DNA from: Littorina saxatilis | Lineage: Eukaryota > Mollusca > Gastropoda > Littorinimorpha > Littorinidae | Direction of reading: 5' to 3' | Length of the DNA stretch: 64,000 nucleotides | Assembly (NCBI RefSeq): GCF_037325665.1 | Contig: NC_090248.1 | Coordinates: forward strand, 14,921,256 to 14,985,255 | Notes under the pieces: generated by a model | What the model saw: only the letters and a program-made list of their open reading frames with translations | Told to the model about the DNA's origin: nothing | Database searches by the model: none | Part shown: positions 33,620 to 47,200 of the stretch, in pieces | Numbering within the stretch: position 1 is the stretch's first letter | Layout: the number at the start of each line of letters is the position of its first letter | Translations under genes and position numbers: made by a program

Positions 33620-36152
33620 TAATACATATTATATATATATATATATGTTGATACTTGGCTAATAATACAACATTCCAAATTACAACTAAAGAAATTAGAA
33701 AGCAAGAACAAGCAAATAAGCAAAAACATAGACAAGAGTGGAAACAAGTGAAGGGTAAGGGTAAAATACTGTAATAATGCATATGAGGAGAGGACCTACA
33801 TGTCTTTTCACTGCATACATATTATCTCCCTTCCTCTCTCATGCAACCCAGAACAGGCCTCAGGGTTTTTGCCAGACACAAGCGGATTTGTTCTCCATTT
33901 TACCATAGTGGGGAGTGTGTGCATGTTGCGCTCAACACTTATGTCTACGATTTCATCCCAAGTGACAGGCAAATCTCTCTCTCTCTCTCTCTCTCTGTAT
34001 CTCTCTCTCTCTCATCAGTATGAGAACATTATCATTTTACACCAAACTATAGTATTGTGGGGACGAACTGAAATCCTTCAATTGAGGAGAAATCCGCTGA
34101 ATACCACGGCTCTTGTTTCTCATTGCTTAAAATCTCTTCTAAATATAACTTAAGCGAGAAGCCAATGAATACTTCGGAAACTGAATGTCACTGGATTTAT
34201 TTCAAGTCTACTTATTAGAAACGATATCCCTGTGCCCCCTTATGTTAGTCTGAAACCTCAAGGTTTGTCCGTTGTATTGTGGGCGAGTTGTATTGGGGTA
34301 AACATTGATATTTACTAGCATCACATCAGAAATGAAATGCTCTTCCTGTTGACAGCTAAAATAACTCCAGTTGATTGTCCCCGGCTGGGCAGGTCTTACT
34401 TATAATGCCTTCATTCACTTTCAGCTCTTTCTCAAACAATTGTTTTTCTAGCAATGGCACCCTTGATTCTGATACAGTAATAGCAATAAGCAGAAAAGGC
34501 CAGCCTTTGGCTTGCAACAGATATTGTAAATATATACATACTGGTTTGTGTTCATAACATGTAAGCTGTGGTGTGAATGGCATTTTGTGTGTGCATGATT
34601 TCAACACTGTACATAGGCAACACCCTCAGTAGTATCTACATACATATACACCGTCATACACACCATCAACATTTCCCCACAAACACACCCCACTTTTTGT
34701 TACTTCTCTCATTCTGACCTTTTTATCACTTTAGGAGAGGTGTTGCTATTGAAAAAGAAAAGTACAGGTACTGTGATACCATTTCTATATATTGTATGAA
34801 GCAACTGATTTTTTGGTCAAATTAAGTTTGGGTTTTTCTACTCATTGTTTTCTATCATTCCAAAATTTAAAAACTCACTAAAATAGAATGTTTTTGATCT
34901 AAACATTAAAATTAAAATCCCTGCATGTGAAAGGTTTTTTCTCCATCTTTCATAATATGCCACACATTTGAAAATTATTTATAACCCCTGGCTCCCTTCA
35001 CAAACGTATCTCCTTCAGTCCTTGCCCCACAAAGAACACATAAACAAGTTTTATGATTTTATCAAGTACATTTTATATTCATACAACATATTCACAGATG
35101 TGTTAAAAACAGTGTTTGCACCTTTTGTTTACACACTGAAATGAAGGTGTGTGCTTCACAAATAAAGATGATGAAAAATGCTTGTCCAAGGGATCAATGT
35201 TCTTTAATCAGTTTTCAAAGCTTGAATGGATTTTTTTCTGTAATCTTTTCTTCCAGATTTTAAATCGTTAAGTGAAATGGAGGGCACATAATATGGGTTA
35301 TAATATCTTTATGAGTTAAAATGACACTTACTTTTTCCTTTGAGAATGTTCCACACACACACACACACACAGGCATTTATTCTCACACACATTCATACAC
35401 ATACACCTGCAAATGCAAACATACACTCGCTCTCACAAAGCTAAAACGCTTAACATGCCCGGCACATTAAAATCTCCATCAGACCATCTTTGGTACAACA
35501 GCGAACTCACTCTGGAATTGGAAATCACTTGCGCTTGTGTTTCTACCTCACTAGAAATGAGCAGCTATCTGATCTGGCAGAAAAACTACCACATTTTTGG
35601 CTTATCCAATTAGGGGAGTTTTTCTTCGACACATCAGAGTCGTTTGCAAGTCACAATATGACTGGATGTTTTTTCCACACATGTGTCTCTTGCTCCACTT
35701 CTAGCAACAGAACAGAACCAATCTACATACTTATTTGTTGAAATATTCAAGGACATTTGTCTGATTGACAACAAAATAACTCTAGTTTGTTTCCATTCTC
35801 ACAGTTACACAAGTTACACTTACAGACTCAAAGATGGTATATCATCTGCTGAGAACAGTCATATGAAGCAAAGTCTTCTGTCTGTTCTCTTTGCTGACTT
35901 GTTTTCTCCATGAATGCCGCTTAAACGCTGCCAAATATTCTCAAACGAATGTCACAACTGCAAGCCATGCTTCAGTCAAATATCCACAGTGAGCTTCATT
36001 GTTGCAAGTGACGTGAGTTCTCAGTTCAATGTTTGCAGTGTATTTGACAAGAACACTTTAGAATATCCACCGTACATTTCACTGCTGCAAATCACCAAAG
36101 TACTCAGTTATATATCCAAAATGAATTTTATTGCCGCAAGTCAAGCACGTCC
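33620..36152. other. Intergenic / TMEM209 3' UTR region
   Basis: Contains (TA)n at 33630, a (TC)n run at 33968-34015 and a CA run at 35353. The minus-strand poly(A) hexamer AATAAA (35376-35381) could end the TMEM209 mRNA, making a 3' UTR of about 770 bases. No exon found on either strand. Confidence 0.4.
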
Positions 36153-36204
36153 TCAGTCAAATATCCAAAGTATATTCAATCCTGACAGGCCCAAGTTGAT
36201 ACGT
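35940..36204 (-). repeat. Degenerate tandem units around TMEM209's last exon
   Basis: On +, the words TGCAAGT...CTCAGTCAAATATCCAAAGT recur at about 35958, 36003, 36085 and 36134 with 45-80 base spacing. The last unit overlaps the stop codon and end of the coding sequence. This suggests past tandem copying of the terminal coding and UTR segment. Confidence 0.4.
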
Positions 36205-39200
36205 CTGAAAACAGAAGAAAAAAAAATTCAGTATCAATGTATACACTAAAACAGCACAGCAAAGATAATAAAATAAAAAGACCAAAAAATTAAACAAACA
36301 TAAAATAAATAGTTAAATGTGTGACTGTTTTACCAACACATATTTCAAGAACTACATGTACAATTCCTGAATTTTTTACAAGAAAACTGACACAGAAAAA
36401 GACAAAACAGTCCATTTTTTTTACCAGAAATACACAAAAGAATTACTCTTGAATGACTATGAAATGAAAGAAGCAAGAGGAAACTTATCTTCAGAAGGGA
36501 AAGAGAAAAGAAGAAGAACATATATAAGACAAATTTCAAACTAGCATCAAACTTACCCCAGCATGCCCTGTTCCTTGGTCCTGATGTGGTAGAAGAACAG
36601 CAGCATGGCCTGGAACATGTTGTTACGTCCCTGCAACAAAACAAGGTAAGCCTCAGCTATACACAATCACTTGTCAGTAAGCGTTAGCCCTACAACATCA
36701 CTACAATGGTAGTGTTCACGACTATTAGTAATTGCCCCTCCCCTCCACCTGCAGGTTCCCTATTGGGAGGTGTCTTGTGACCAGAAGGGGCTCACATTGG
36801 CAGGTACCATTCTAGCATAAAACAGTCATGTGAAAACATTCCATGCCCCTTTACTTGGTTATGCAACAAAGTTCAGTACTGTATTCTTATTGGCAAGTTT
36901 TATTCTAAAGATGCAGTGCAGGAGTCACAGCATTGCTGAAGCAACGATTTGTATTTTTGTCGGAGATTACGATATGAAAAGTCAAAAGCTTTACACAACT
37001 ATCTCACAGATGACTACAAATACCTTTAGTGTTGCCAGCCAAACAAAAATTTATGCAGTTTGTCATTTCGCATCTCCTGCCAAAATGTAATTAACAATTT
37101 CCGTGATCATGTCCTGGGGCTAAAGGCTGTGTGCGGTATGCAAAAATGGACCCACATACCATCTTTCACAATTTTCTTACTTAATCAAACACAATGTCTT
37201 GACCTAAAGTACCCAAAATAGAAAGAATTCTCCCTCTCGCTGAAACCAATAGACTTCTGTGTATGCTTTTGACATAATTAGGTCAGTGCGGGACCTGATG
37301 TGAGCCTGGTCAAGGGCGAATCTTTCCTGCCAAAATTAATTCGTAAAAAATTTGCAGTTTTTGACTCCTTGCATGAAAATCAATGAAACTTAGAATTTTT
37401 TTCAAACGAATGGCTGCCTGAGGTATGACTGAAAGCTCTAGGAGCTCCGTGCACCTGGACGTGACAAGTTCAGTAACTTTAACAGTGATACAATGTGAGA
37501 AACTGACCTTTGGCAAGTTGTAGGTCTGTGTTCCAATGACCACCTGGAAGTGGGGAGGGTTGATGCTGGTCTGGTAGATCAGCAGGTTGTCCTTACGATG
37601 TAAATCTGCACATGCATACACACACATATACACATAGTCAAAGCAGTTGTAACTTCTATACTCTCTCAAAAATATCAAATATTTAAGCCTCTCCCATTGT
37701 CTTCCATGTTTCCAGAACACTCATCAGCATTTGTGTTAACCAGAAATGTTTGGTGTGCTACAGGTTTGTATGTGAAAACAGTACTACCGATTGTGCAAAC
37801 CAAAATACACCTTTGCTTTATTATACCTTTGTTTTACCAGCTTTCGTCATAAGGTGATAATTTTTTGTGTGATGCACTCTTCCTAGGTAATGCTGGTTTT
37901 TAAAAAAATCACAGAGCGGTCACTGACTCACCTGGCTTGTCAGGTGTTTTGACAAAGTGTTCAGAACTGAACACCTTCCCGTCCATACAGCGTGGCTGAG
38001 CAGGGAGGCGAGAGTCCAAGTAGGAACACAGGAGCTGCATCACCAGCTGCACAACACGGTCAACAAGTGAATCATCATTACCACAGTGTGATTATGTTTG
38101 AAGAGCAATTGGCCCACCAGCCGTATGACTACAATAATCAATTTTAATGATTATCAATTTCACATGACCAACATTCAAATGAATGCAACCATAACACAAA
38201 TTTCATGAAAAAATGGGGAATCTAATGATACATTTTAATTAAACAGTGAAACCCAGGTGGAAACAACGCTCTCTTCTCGTTGTTTCCCACAGAAACTAGA
38301 TCATAGGAAGAAAAGGTACAAACTTACAGATGCATCTGTTATCAAGTGCTCTGCCCAGGGTTTGCCATAGTTGCCTCCCTTGTTCCATGTGAATTCACTC
38401 ATACTGCCTGTGCTCAGGTCTGAAACATTTTCAAAAACATTTTCAAAAAGTAACAAAGACTGACATGCAGTGTCTGAAATACTGAAGATTAAAGCTGGCA
38501 CTGTGGAACCTGTGATGAGAGGAAACCCTTGGGACCAGCCAAATTTCCTTTCACTGCAGGTGGCCCTTCATGTCAGGTATATATATTTTTTTTAAAGGGA
38601 CAAGTGTCCTTTATTCAATTTGGGAGGTTGACTTAAATTTGTCACTTTTCCAAGGCACCTCTCATAAAAAGTCAGTGTTTTTCTTAGCAAAGAAAACGGA
38701 CAGGGCTTCTACATTAGAATTGAACACTTGAAACTGAAAGTCTTGCAATGCTACAACATTACTGTTTGACATACACAGCGTTAATATTCTAACTTTTCGA
38801 GGAAAGAGAGACAGAACACATAGACAGTAGCATTTTAAAGTTTATCCATCTCCACCCCACTGATTTACCAAGTAAGTGAACAAGCCAGCAAGCAACTGAC
38901 CTTTGATCCTGCGCACCAGATACCCCTTGTTGGCAATTTACCTAGTAACTGAACAAGCCAGCAAGCAACTGACCTTTGATCCTGCGCACCAGATACCCCT
39001 TGTTGGCAATTTACCTAGTAAGTGAACAAGCCAGCAAGCAACTGACCTTTGATCCTGCGCACCAGATACCCCTTGTTGGCAATTTACCTAGTAACTGAAC
39101 AAGCCAGCAAGCAACTGACCTTTGATCCTGCGCACCAGATACCCCTTGTTGGCAATTTACCTAGTAAGTGAACAAGCCAGCAAGCAACTGACCTTTGATC

Positions 39201-42200
39201 CTGCGCACCAGATACTCCTTGTTGGCAATTTACCTAGTAAGTGAACAAGCCAGCAAGCAACTGACCTTTGATCCTGCGCACCAGATACTCCTTGTTGGCA
39301 ATTTACCTAGTAACTGAACAAGCCAGCAAGCAACTGACCTTTGATCCTGCGCACCAGATACTCCTTGTTGGCAATTTACCTAGTAAGTGAACAAGCCAGC
39401 AAGCAACTGACCTTTGATCCTGCGCACCAGATACTCCTTGTTGGCAATTTACCTAGTAAGTGAACAAGCCAGCAAGCAACTGACCTTTGATCCTGCGCAC
39501 CAGATACTCCTTGTTGGCAATTTACCTAGTAAGTGAACAAGCCAGCAAGCAACTGACCTTTGATCCTGCGCACCAGATACCCCTTGTTGGCAATTTACCT
39601 AGTAACTGAACAAGCCAGCAAGCAACTGACCTTTGATCCTGCGCACCAGATACTCCTTGTTGGCAATTTACCTAGTAACTGAACAAGCCAGCAAGCAACT
39701 GACCTTTGATCCTGCGCACCAGATACTCCTTGTTGGCAATTTACCTAGTAACTGAACAAGCCAGCAAGCAACTGACCTTTGATCCTGTGCACCAGATACT
39801 CCTGGTTGGCGAAGCACTCGAGGTAGGACACCAGACTGTTGAGTGCAGGCACCATGGGGCCCTTGGTCAACGCCAGCTGCTTCAGGGTCGATACGCCAAC
39901 CTCTGACATACACACACACCATCATCAATATCAGAATAGAATGATGTTTGGAAGTCAGTGACAGTCTGTCACAGTTTTTCTGGGCTGTGGAAAAGTTCCA
40001 CCTCTTAAAAAAAACAGGGCAAACAACGAGACCATGTCAGGGGAAGTTTGTGATCACTTACACCTAACACTGCAGGGATGCAACCCTTCCACATCCCATA
40101 AAATCCCTGACAGTTATTTAAAAAAATCATCTAGTCTTTGCAGCCTTTTGTGAATCCTGAAAAATGTTTAGTGACAGAACTCATGTAGCTTTGTACAATT
40201 GGCAAACGCCAAGGGAATGTGTAAGTTTTATTATTTTGAGCTCATCAACTCTCCATTTTCATGTTCTTTCCAGACGACTCTATCTTCTCTTACCCATAAT
40301 TATTATCATTAATATGAGCGTGAGCGTGCATGCGTGTTTGAATGTGATTACATGCACACTCATGTGTGTGTGTGTGTGTGTTTGCCAATCTGTTTGGAGA
40401 AAAGCACAACCGTAACATAAACAAGAGAGAGGATGGACACTGACCTCCAACCTGCATATCGTCACATCCAATTCTGTGCAGCCGTTTGTTGACGTCAGTA
40501 ATCTTCTTGCTCAAGCGAGATACAATGGTTGCACTCAGCCACTGAAAAACAACAGATGCATTGCGTCAACATAGATCATATCAGAGTTGACGCAAACATT
40601 GGATCTGTGTACTAACATAAAAAAAGGCAAAGGAAACAATAATAAAAAAAAGGAAGACAGAGAGAGGAAACGCCAGAGGGAAAGACATATAACTGAGCTA
40701 AGGAACATAAAGGCTAAGAACAAAGACTAAGCAACAAACAAAAACACTAACAAAGAAGACAAGAACAGAAGGGAAAGCAGAAAGGGTAGGAAAGATAAGG
40801 AAAGAAAAGAAAAAGCAGCAAAGAACAAGTGTGACATGAAGAGTGGGGTAAAGGGTGAAATAAATGCCATACTGCACAGGTGGTGACCAACCTTTCTCAA
40901 CTTCTCTGTCCACTTGTACAAATCATCCTCGGTAACGCCGTATTTGCTCCACACCTGACAAAACAAGCGCACCAAATTTTGAACAGCTAAGCTTGAAAAC
41001 GTTTATCGGACATGCACACACAGACATCTCAGGATTTTCAGTATATCAATAAAAGAGCATGGAATCTTTAACATGTGTAAACAATCTTTATAAAAGCTGT
41101 GCATAAGAAGGCAAGACATGTAATAATAAGTCTGAATATTTACAAAGGCAACTCCAATAAAGTATTTACAATTTTCTCTTCCTGTCCTGATCAGGGATCA
41201 AAACCAGGACTAAAGCCACTGGGCAGAAAACAGGGGCACATTTTTAAATCTATCAGCTGTTACTGGAACATAGTCAAAACTCTTTTCTGAGACCCTGAAT
41301 TGTAAGACTCCCTCAACTTCAAGACCTCCTTTTGCAAGACTTTCTTTGTCAGTAAATTGACCTCAATGGTAAGACTTTCTTTGTCAGTAAATTGACCTCA
41401 ATTGTAAAACTTTCTTTGTCAGTAAATTGAGCTCAATTGTAAAATTTTCTTTGTCAGTAAATTGAGCTCAATTGTAAAACTTTCTTTGTCAGTAAATTGA
41501 CCTCAATTGTAAGACTGTCTCTACTTGAAGACCTGAAGTGCCCAGATCTCTGGATGTCTTAAAACAGAGGTACCGCTGAATTCTACATTGAGAGAACCTC
41601 TAGTATACCTCATCTACACCAGACATCAAAGCCTGGTCGGCAGCGCTGGTTTTGGCGGCTGACTGTGGTAGATGGGAGGCAAGCTGGTAGGCGTACTTCC
41701 GCAGAGTATGAGTCAGGTCAAGAGCACTGGTTCCGTACGACCAGAACGAAGATGAAGTCATGTTCAGAGTTTCCTGTGAAGCTGTAAAACAAAACAAAAA
41801 TATAACTTCTACGGAATAAAGTTATTTTTCCCTGCCACACTACCAATCAAGCGCACACAACCTTATAATAGGCGTTTTAACAGCAAACCTCTTATCCAGT
41901 TTTACCTGAATTTATATTTAAATTTTAAAATGTAAACAAAGTCAAGACAGGAAAGTTTTCAAAGTCACCATGCCACTATTGTGTTTATTGGCTGAATTGT
42001 GTGCAATACAAATAGCTTTTGTTATATATATATTAGACAAAGAGCTTTTGATGTGTATAACTTGAGAGTGATGAAAAGACCATTGACACCTTGCTTAGAC
42101 CGGAGTTCCTTTTCCTCTTGTTCCTGCAGGAAGCTGTGAAGAGTGTTGCGATCTTTGATGCGGTCATATGGTGAAGCTGAAGACACACAATCTATCACAT

Positions 42201-44232
42201 CACACTTAATGACAAGAAATTACACTCTGTCACATCTTACAAACAAGTTACATACTTTCACTGAACACCAGACACTGTAAATCTTTTCTAACGCTTCCCA
42301 CATCAACAATAAACAAGAAGAGCAAACGCTCGATCGAGTCACTTTCGCAGTTCTGAATATTGTATGAGGCATCAGATGGACAGGAAGAAATTGCTATTCA
42401 CAACACAATGAGTCACGTTCACATAAAATTTGAGCCCGGTCACTTTTATAGTTTCCGAGAAAAGCCCAACGTTAAGTTGTGTGTTGCCGAACAGAAAAGG
42501 CTAGTTATCTCCCTTGTTTTTCTGATAACGTTCGTAAAAGGCTACAGATGTAAATACTTTGATGTAAAGAATAATCCTACAAAGTTTCAATCACATCCGA
42601 TGAACTTTGTCAAAGATATAAAATGTCTAATTTTTCCTTTGACGCTGACCTGTGACCTTGAAAAAGGTCAAAGGTCAACGAAACCATCGTTAAAGTGTAG
42701 AGGTCATTGGAGGTCACGACTAAACAAAATATGAGCCCGATCGCTTTGATAGTTTCCGAGAAAAGTCCAACGTTAAGGTGGTGTCTACGGACGGCCGGCC
42801 GGACGGCCGGCCGGCCGGACAGACTAACACTGACCGATTACATAGAGTCACTTTTTCTCAAGTGACTCAAAAACCCAAGATGGCTTAAATTTTGAATTGG
42901 TTTTGAAAAAAGACAATAAAACATGCTTGATGCTTTAGTTTGGAGTTTTGGCAGTCTATCGACTACCGTATTTGACGGATTACAAGACGCACCGTTTTAT
43001 AAGCCACACCCCCGACTTTAAAAAAAAAAATTGGGACGAGCCACGTATAGGCCGCGTCACAATATTAGCCGCCGTCGAAAAAAATATAATCAGATCGTGT
43101 CAATCAATCAAAACAACCAGGCAAACGAAAGTACGGTATTTGGCGAAATCGGTTCCGAGAATAAACAAGTGAAACAAAGAAGAAAAGTGAAAAAGTTTGA
43201 AGAAAAATATCACACACACAATTTGTAACCAACACACACATGTAGTCCCGCCCGGAATAAGCTTTTTTGTGATGATTTACGACTTTTGCGCACATTTCGA
43301 GCAGACGAAAACACAACATGGCGGCTCTCGCTCCTCCAACTATCGCGAGACACAAAAAAACGAAACCTGATACATCCGGTGTTTCTCTGTACGCTATCTT
43401 GTCACGACGACTTGTTGACAAACGAAGATTCGCGAAAGAAAGAGAAAAGCGCAGAGTCTTGAGTAGAGAGCTAATAAAGTACCGGTAATCGCTAATCGAG
43501 CGAAATGAAAATCCGCGGCGACTTCCATAAGGTGAATGCTATTCAAGTTTAGGTCAAGTTTTAGCCGCATCTTTTTATAAGCCGCAATGCGATTATTTTT
43601 GGAAAAAAGTCGCGGCTTGTAGTCCGTCAAATACGGTACTCCGGCCACATCAACTTTTAAATTTGATAGCTTCTGCCTCTGTGGCTTTGTTACAAATTTA
43701 ATGGGAACTGAAAGTAAACTTCTTGAGGAAAAAAATCATCCGAGACAAAACCAACTTGGATTTTTTTTTTTCAAGACAACACAAGACTCTTTACTGTTTT
43801 TACAAAGCCTGCTTAACATTTTGTGACTGGTCATAATAAACAAAATAAAATAAGCATAACAAGCAGAAAATGTGTGGAAACAAAAGAGATGAAAAAGCAG
43901 CTCACTGGAAGCACTGCGTGGGGTGGAGAATGAGCGACGAGACCTGAAGCTACTGTCACCTTGATCGTACCCTGGAGACGGGGCGGAGGAGTTCAGAGAG
44001 CGGTGCTGCACACAAAAACAATCACAACCCAGTCAGAAAAAACCCACAAGGATCAGTTGCACCAGTCCATGTGTCCTTTTCGGATATGAAAATAAATTAA
44101 TTGTGTTATTATAATGCCTTAGCTTGACCACAAGCAGTGACTACTTGTTTTTTGTGTGTTTTTTATATTTAGTCAAGTTTTGACTAAATATTTTAACATC
44201 GAGGGGGAATCGAAACGAGGGTATGGTGTATG

Positions 44233-44263
<31 letters not shown>

Positions 44264-47200
44264 AGAGTGATTCAGTCAAGTCAAGTCAAAGTCAAAGTCA
44301 AGTCAAGTCAAACAGTTTATTTACCAAATGCAAAGCACAGGATTTTGTTATGGTGTATGCATAAAACTTCACACTCCTTCCACACGCATATATCACAACA
44401 ACTATGTACAGACAAAGTGTTCAATCTCACTGGGCCCACTACGTGTGCACACCAACCAGACAGTTCAAAACGGACTGGTTGTTCCTTTAGCACCAATCTG
44501 ACAGGAGCAATCACAGGTTGCATGGATAAAGATAAATGAATTCCCTAAAAATCATATCTAAAAATATAGTCATCAATATAATAAATCCGAGTACATGCTA
44601 ACACAGTTATTCAAGGGACACAACCCTTACATCTATTAAGATATTTCATTTAAGGATACTCGATCCATTTCAAAACTTTAACTGACACATATCACAGATC
44701 TAACAGATCTAAGAACGATCCACCATTGAGGCCGCAAGGACTGCCTCAGGAAAGAAACTGTTTCTGAAACGAGAAGTCCTGCTCTTCAGAGCGCGGAAGC
44801 GCTTGCCTGACGGGAGGAGCTCGAACAGATGGCCGGCTGGGTGAGATGAGTCTGCCACTATACCCCTAACTCTCTTTGCTAAACGTGAGCTGTACAGTGA
44901 GGCGACTGACGGAAGTTCGCAACCCACAATACGAGACGCTTGTCTGACAATGCGCTCCAGCTCTTCCTTGTTCCTAGCACTGGCACCGCTAAACCAGACT
45001 AAACTACGGGACCGATCTTTATGAAATTTGACATGAGAGTTCCTGGGTATGAAATCCCGATACTTTTTTTCATTTTTTTGATAAATGTCATTGATGACGT
45101 CATATCCGGCTTTTCGTGAAAGTTGAGGCGGCACTGTCACGCTCTCATTTTTCAACCAAATTGGTTGAAATTTTGGTCAAGTAATCTTCGACGAAGCCCG
45201 GGGTTCGGCATTACGTTTCAGCTTGGTGGCTTAAAAATTAATTAATGACTTTGGTCATTAAAAATCTGAAAATTGTAAAAAAAAATAAAAATTTATAAAA
45301 CGATCCAAATTTACGTTTATCTTATTCTCCATCATTTGCTAATTCCAAAAACATATAAATATGTTATATTCGGATTAACAACAAGCTCTGAAAATTAAAT
45401 ATATAAAAATTATTATCAACATTTTTTTTTCGAAATCAATTTTAAAACACTTTCATCTTATTCCTTATGTCGGTTCCTGATTCCAAAAACATATAGATAT
45501 GATATGTTTGGATTAAAAACACGCTCAGAAAGTTAAAACGAAGAGAGGTACAGAAAAGCGTGCTATCCTTCTCAGCGCAACGAATATCCCGCTCTTCTTG
45601 TCAATTCCACGGGCACTGCCTTTGCCACGGGCGGTGGAGTGACGATGCTACGAGTATACGGTCTTGCTGCGTTGCGTTGCGTTCAGTTTCATTCTGTGAG
45701 TTCGACAGCTACTTGACTAAATATTGTATTTTCGCCTTACGCGACTTGTTTTTTGTTTTGTTGGGGGGGGGGGGGGGGGGGGGGTGGCGATTCTTTTTTG
45801 CTTTTTCAGTTATACCTGTTTACAAAGCTTCTGGCCTAACCACTGCTAGCCACAGAGTCACATCCTGAGCCACGTATGTTAAGAAGGGACTGACCATGTC
45901 AAAGCTGTGACCAAAGCTGCCAGAGAACGGAGACATGGAAGGGGAGTAAACACTGTGATACTGTGTCGGTGACGCCGAGACAGGCGAGATGAAGCCCGGT
46001 GACAGAGGCCGCATCATGCTGTGTGGTGACCCCTCACCACTGGAGAAACTGCCCTGATTGGTTGAGAAAATGAGGCTGCTATCTGGGGACGACTGTAAAC
46101 TCTTCTGCTGCTGTGGGGGTGGTGTGCGAAAGCCATGTTCTGAAGATGAAACAAAAAGATTTGTTTGCATTGCTCTTGAGCAATATTTTTATTGTTTAAA
46201 GTTGAATTTTCTATTCATTAAATCTGCTGGTTGTCTTGTCAAAGCTGGCACACAGAATGTTTTGACTCAAATAATCAGTTGCTGCTGTCAGTGTTATATT
46301 CAGGATTGAGATTTTTGTATGAATCATATCAATACTCTAATTGTTGAGTCTAGACTTTTCCTCTCTTCTACTGTTTCTTTCCCTAAGATACAGGAAGCAA
46401 TAGCCCTTAGGCAGCAGAGCCATGCTCATGTTCATTGTATTGCTATTTTCATCCACACTCTGTGGCAGCTTGAATATGTCACAGGCCTGAGAACAGTTAT
46501 TGGCTATCACTATCAGCACTTATAATTAGAAACAAAGCAAAGTACAAACCATTTTCCTTGACTCCCAACAACTTGCGCTGCCTCTCTGTCAAATCCACAG
46601 GGCCACCAAACATGTAGGTCCACACAAAGTAGATCAGCGACAGGACATTTAAGAGAATCTTGATCACCAGCAGCAACCCAGCACCAAGTTCTGCAAGATG
46701 TTAACTGTCTTAACTCTGACAGGCAGCACATCAAATCATCATGAACCCACACACACTGAACACGCAAGTAACAAATGAATCACTGCTGCTTTGTAATGGA
46801 AAACTAAAATCGATTTCATTTGATTAATATACTTACCCGAGTCACATATTTAGCATTGACGCAGTCGATAGCTAAGGTGTCTGAAACGCTATCCCGCCTA
46901 TAGTCTAAGGGAAGCAACCCAAGCTAAAAAAGTAGCAAGCTTGCTACCCTGGGTTGCCTCCCGTAGCGTATCACGCCACAGATCTCGTACCTGGTACGAG
47001 ACACCCTCATTCGACTTCTAGAATACAAAGAAACTAAAAGCGGGGAAGGTGGGAGGGAATTACCTATGTGACTCGGGTAAGTATATTAATCAAATGAAAA
47101 TTTAATTAAAAATTTTCGATTAAATTACATATTCTTACTCCGAGTCACATATCTAGCAGATAACTCCAACAAGGTGGTGGGTAGGATCAAAAAGTTCAAA

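Noticed and set aside
38881-39776. Regular spaced repeats that look at first like a CRISPR array
   Set aside because: The 73-bp units are contiguous and identical throughout, with no unique spacers, and they match the adjacent TMEM209 exon end.
39668-39928. Frame reading PEAAGVDQGPHGACTQQSG on minus
   Set aside because: Out-of-frame shadow of TMEM209 exon 10 and the array.
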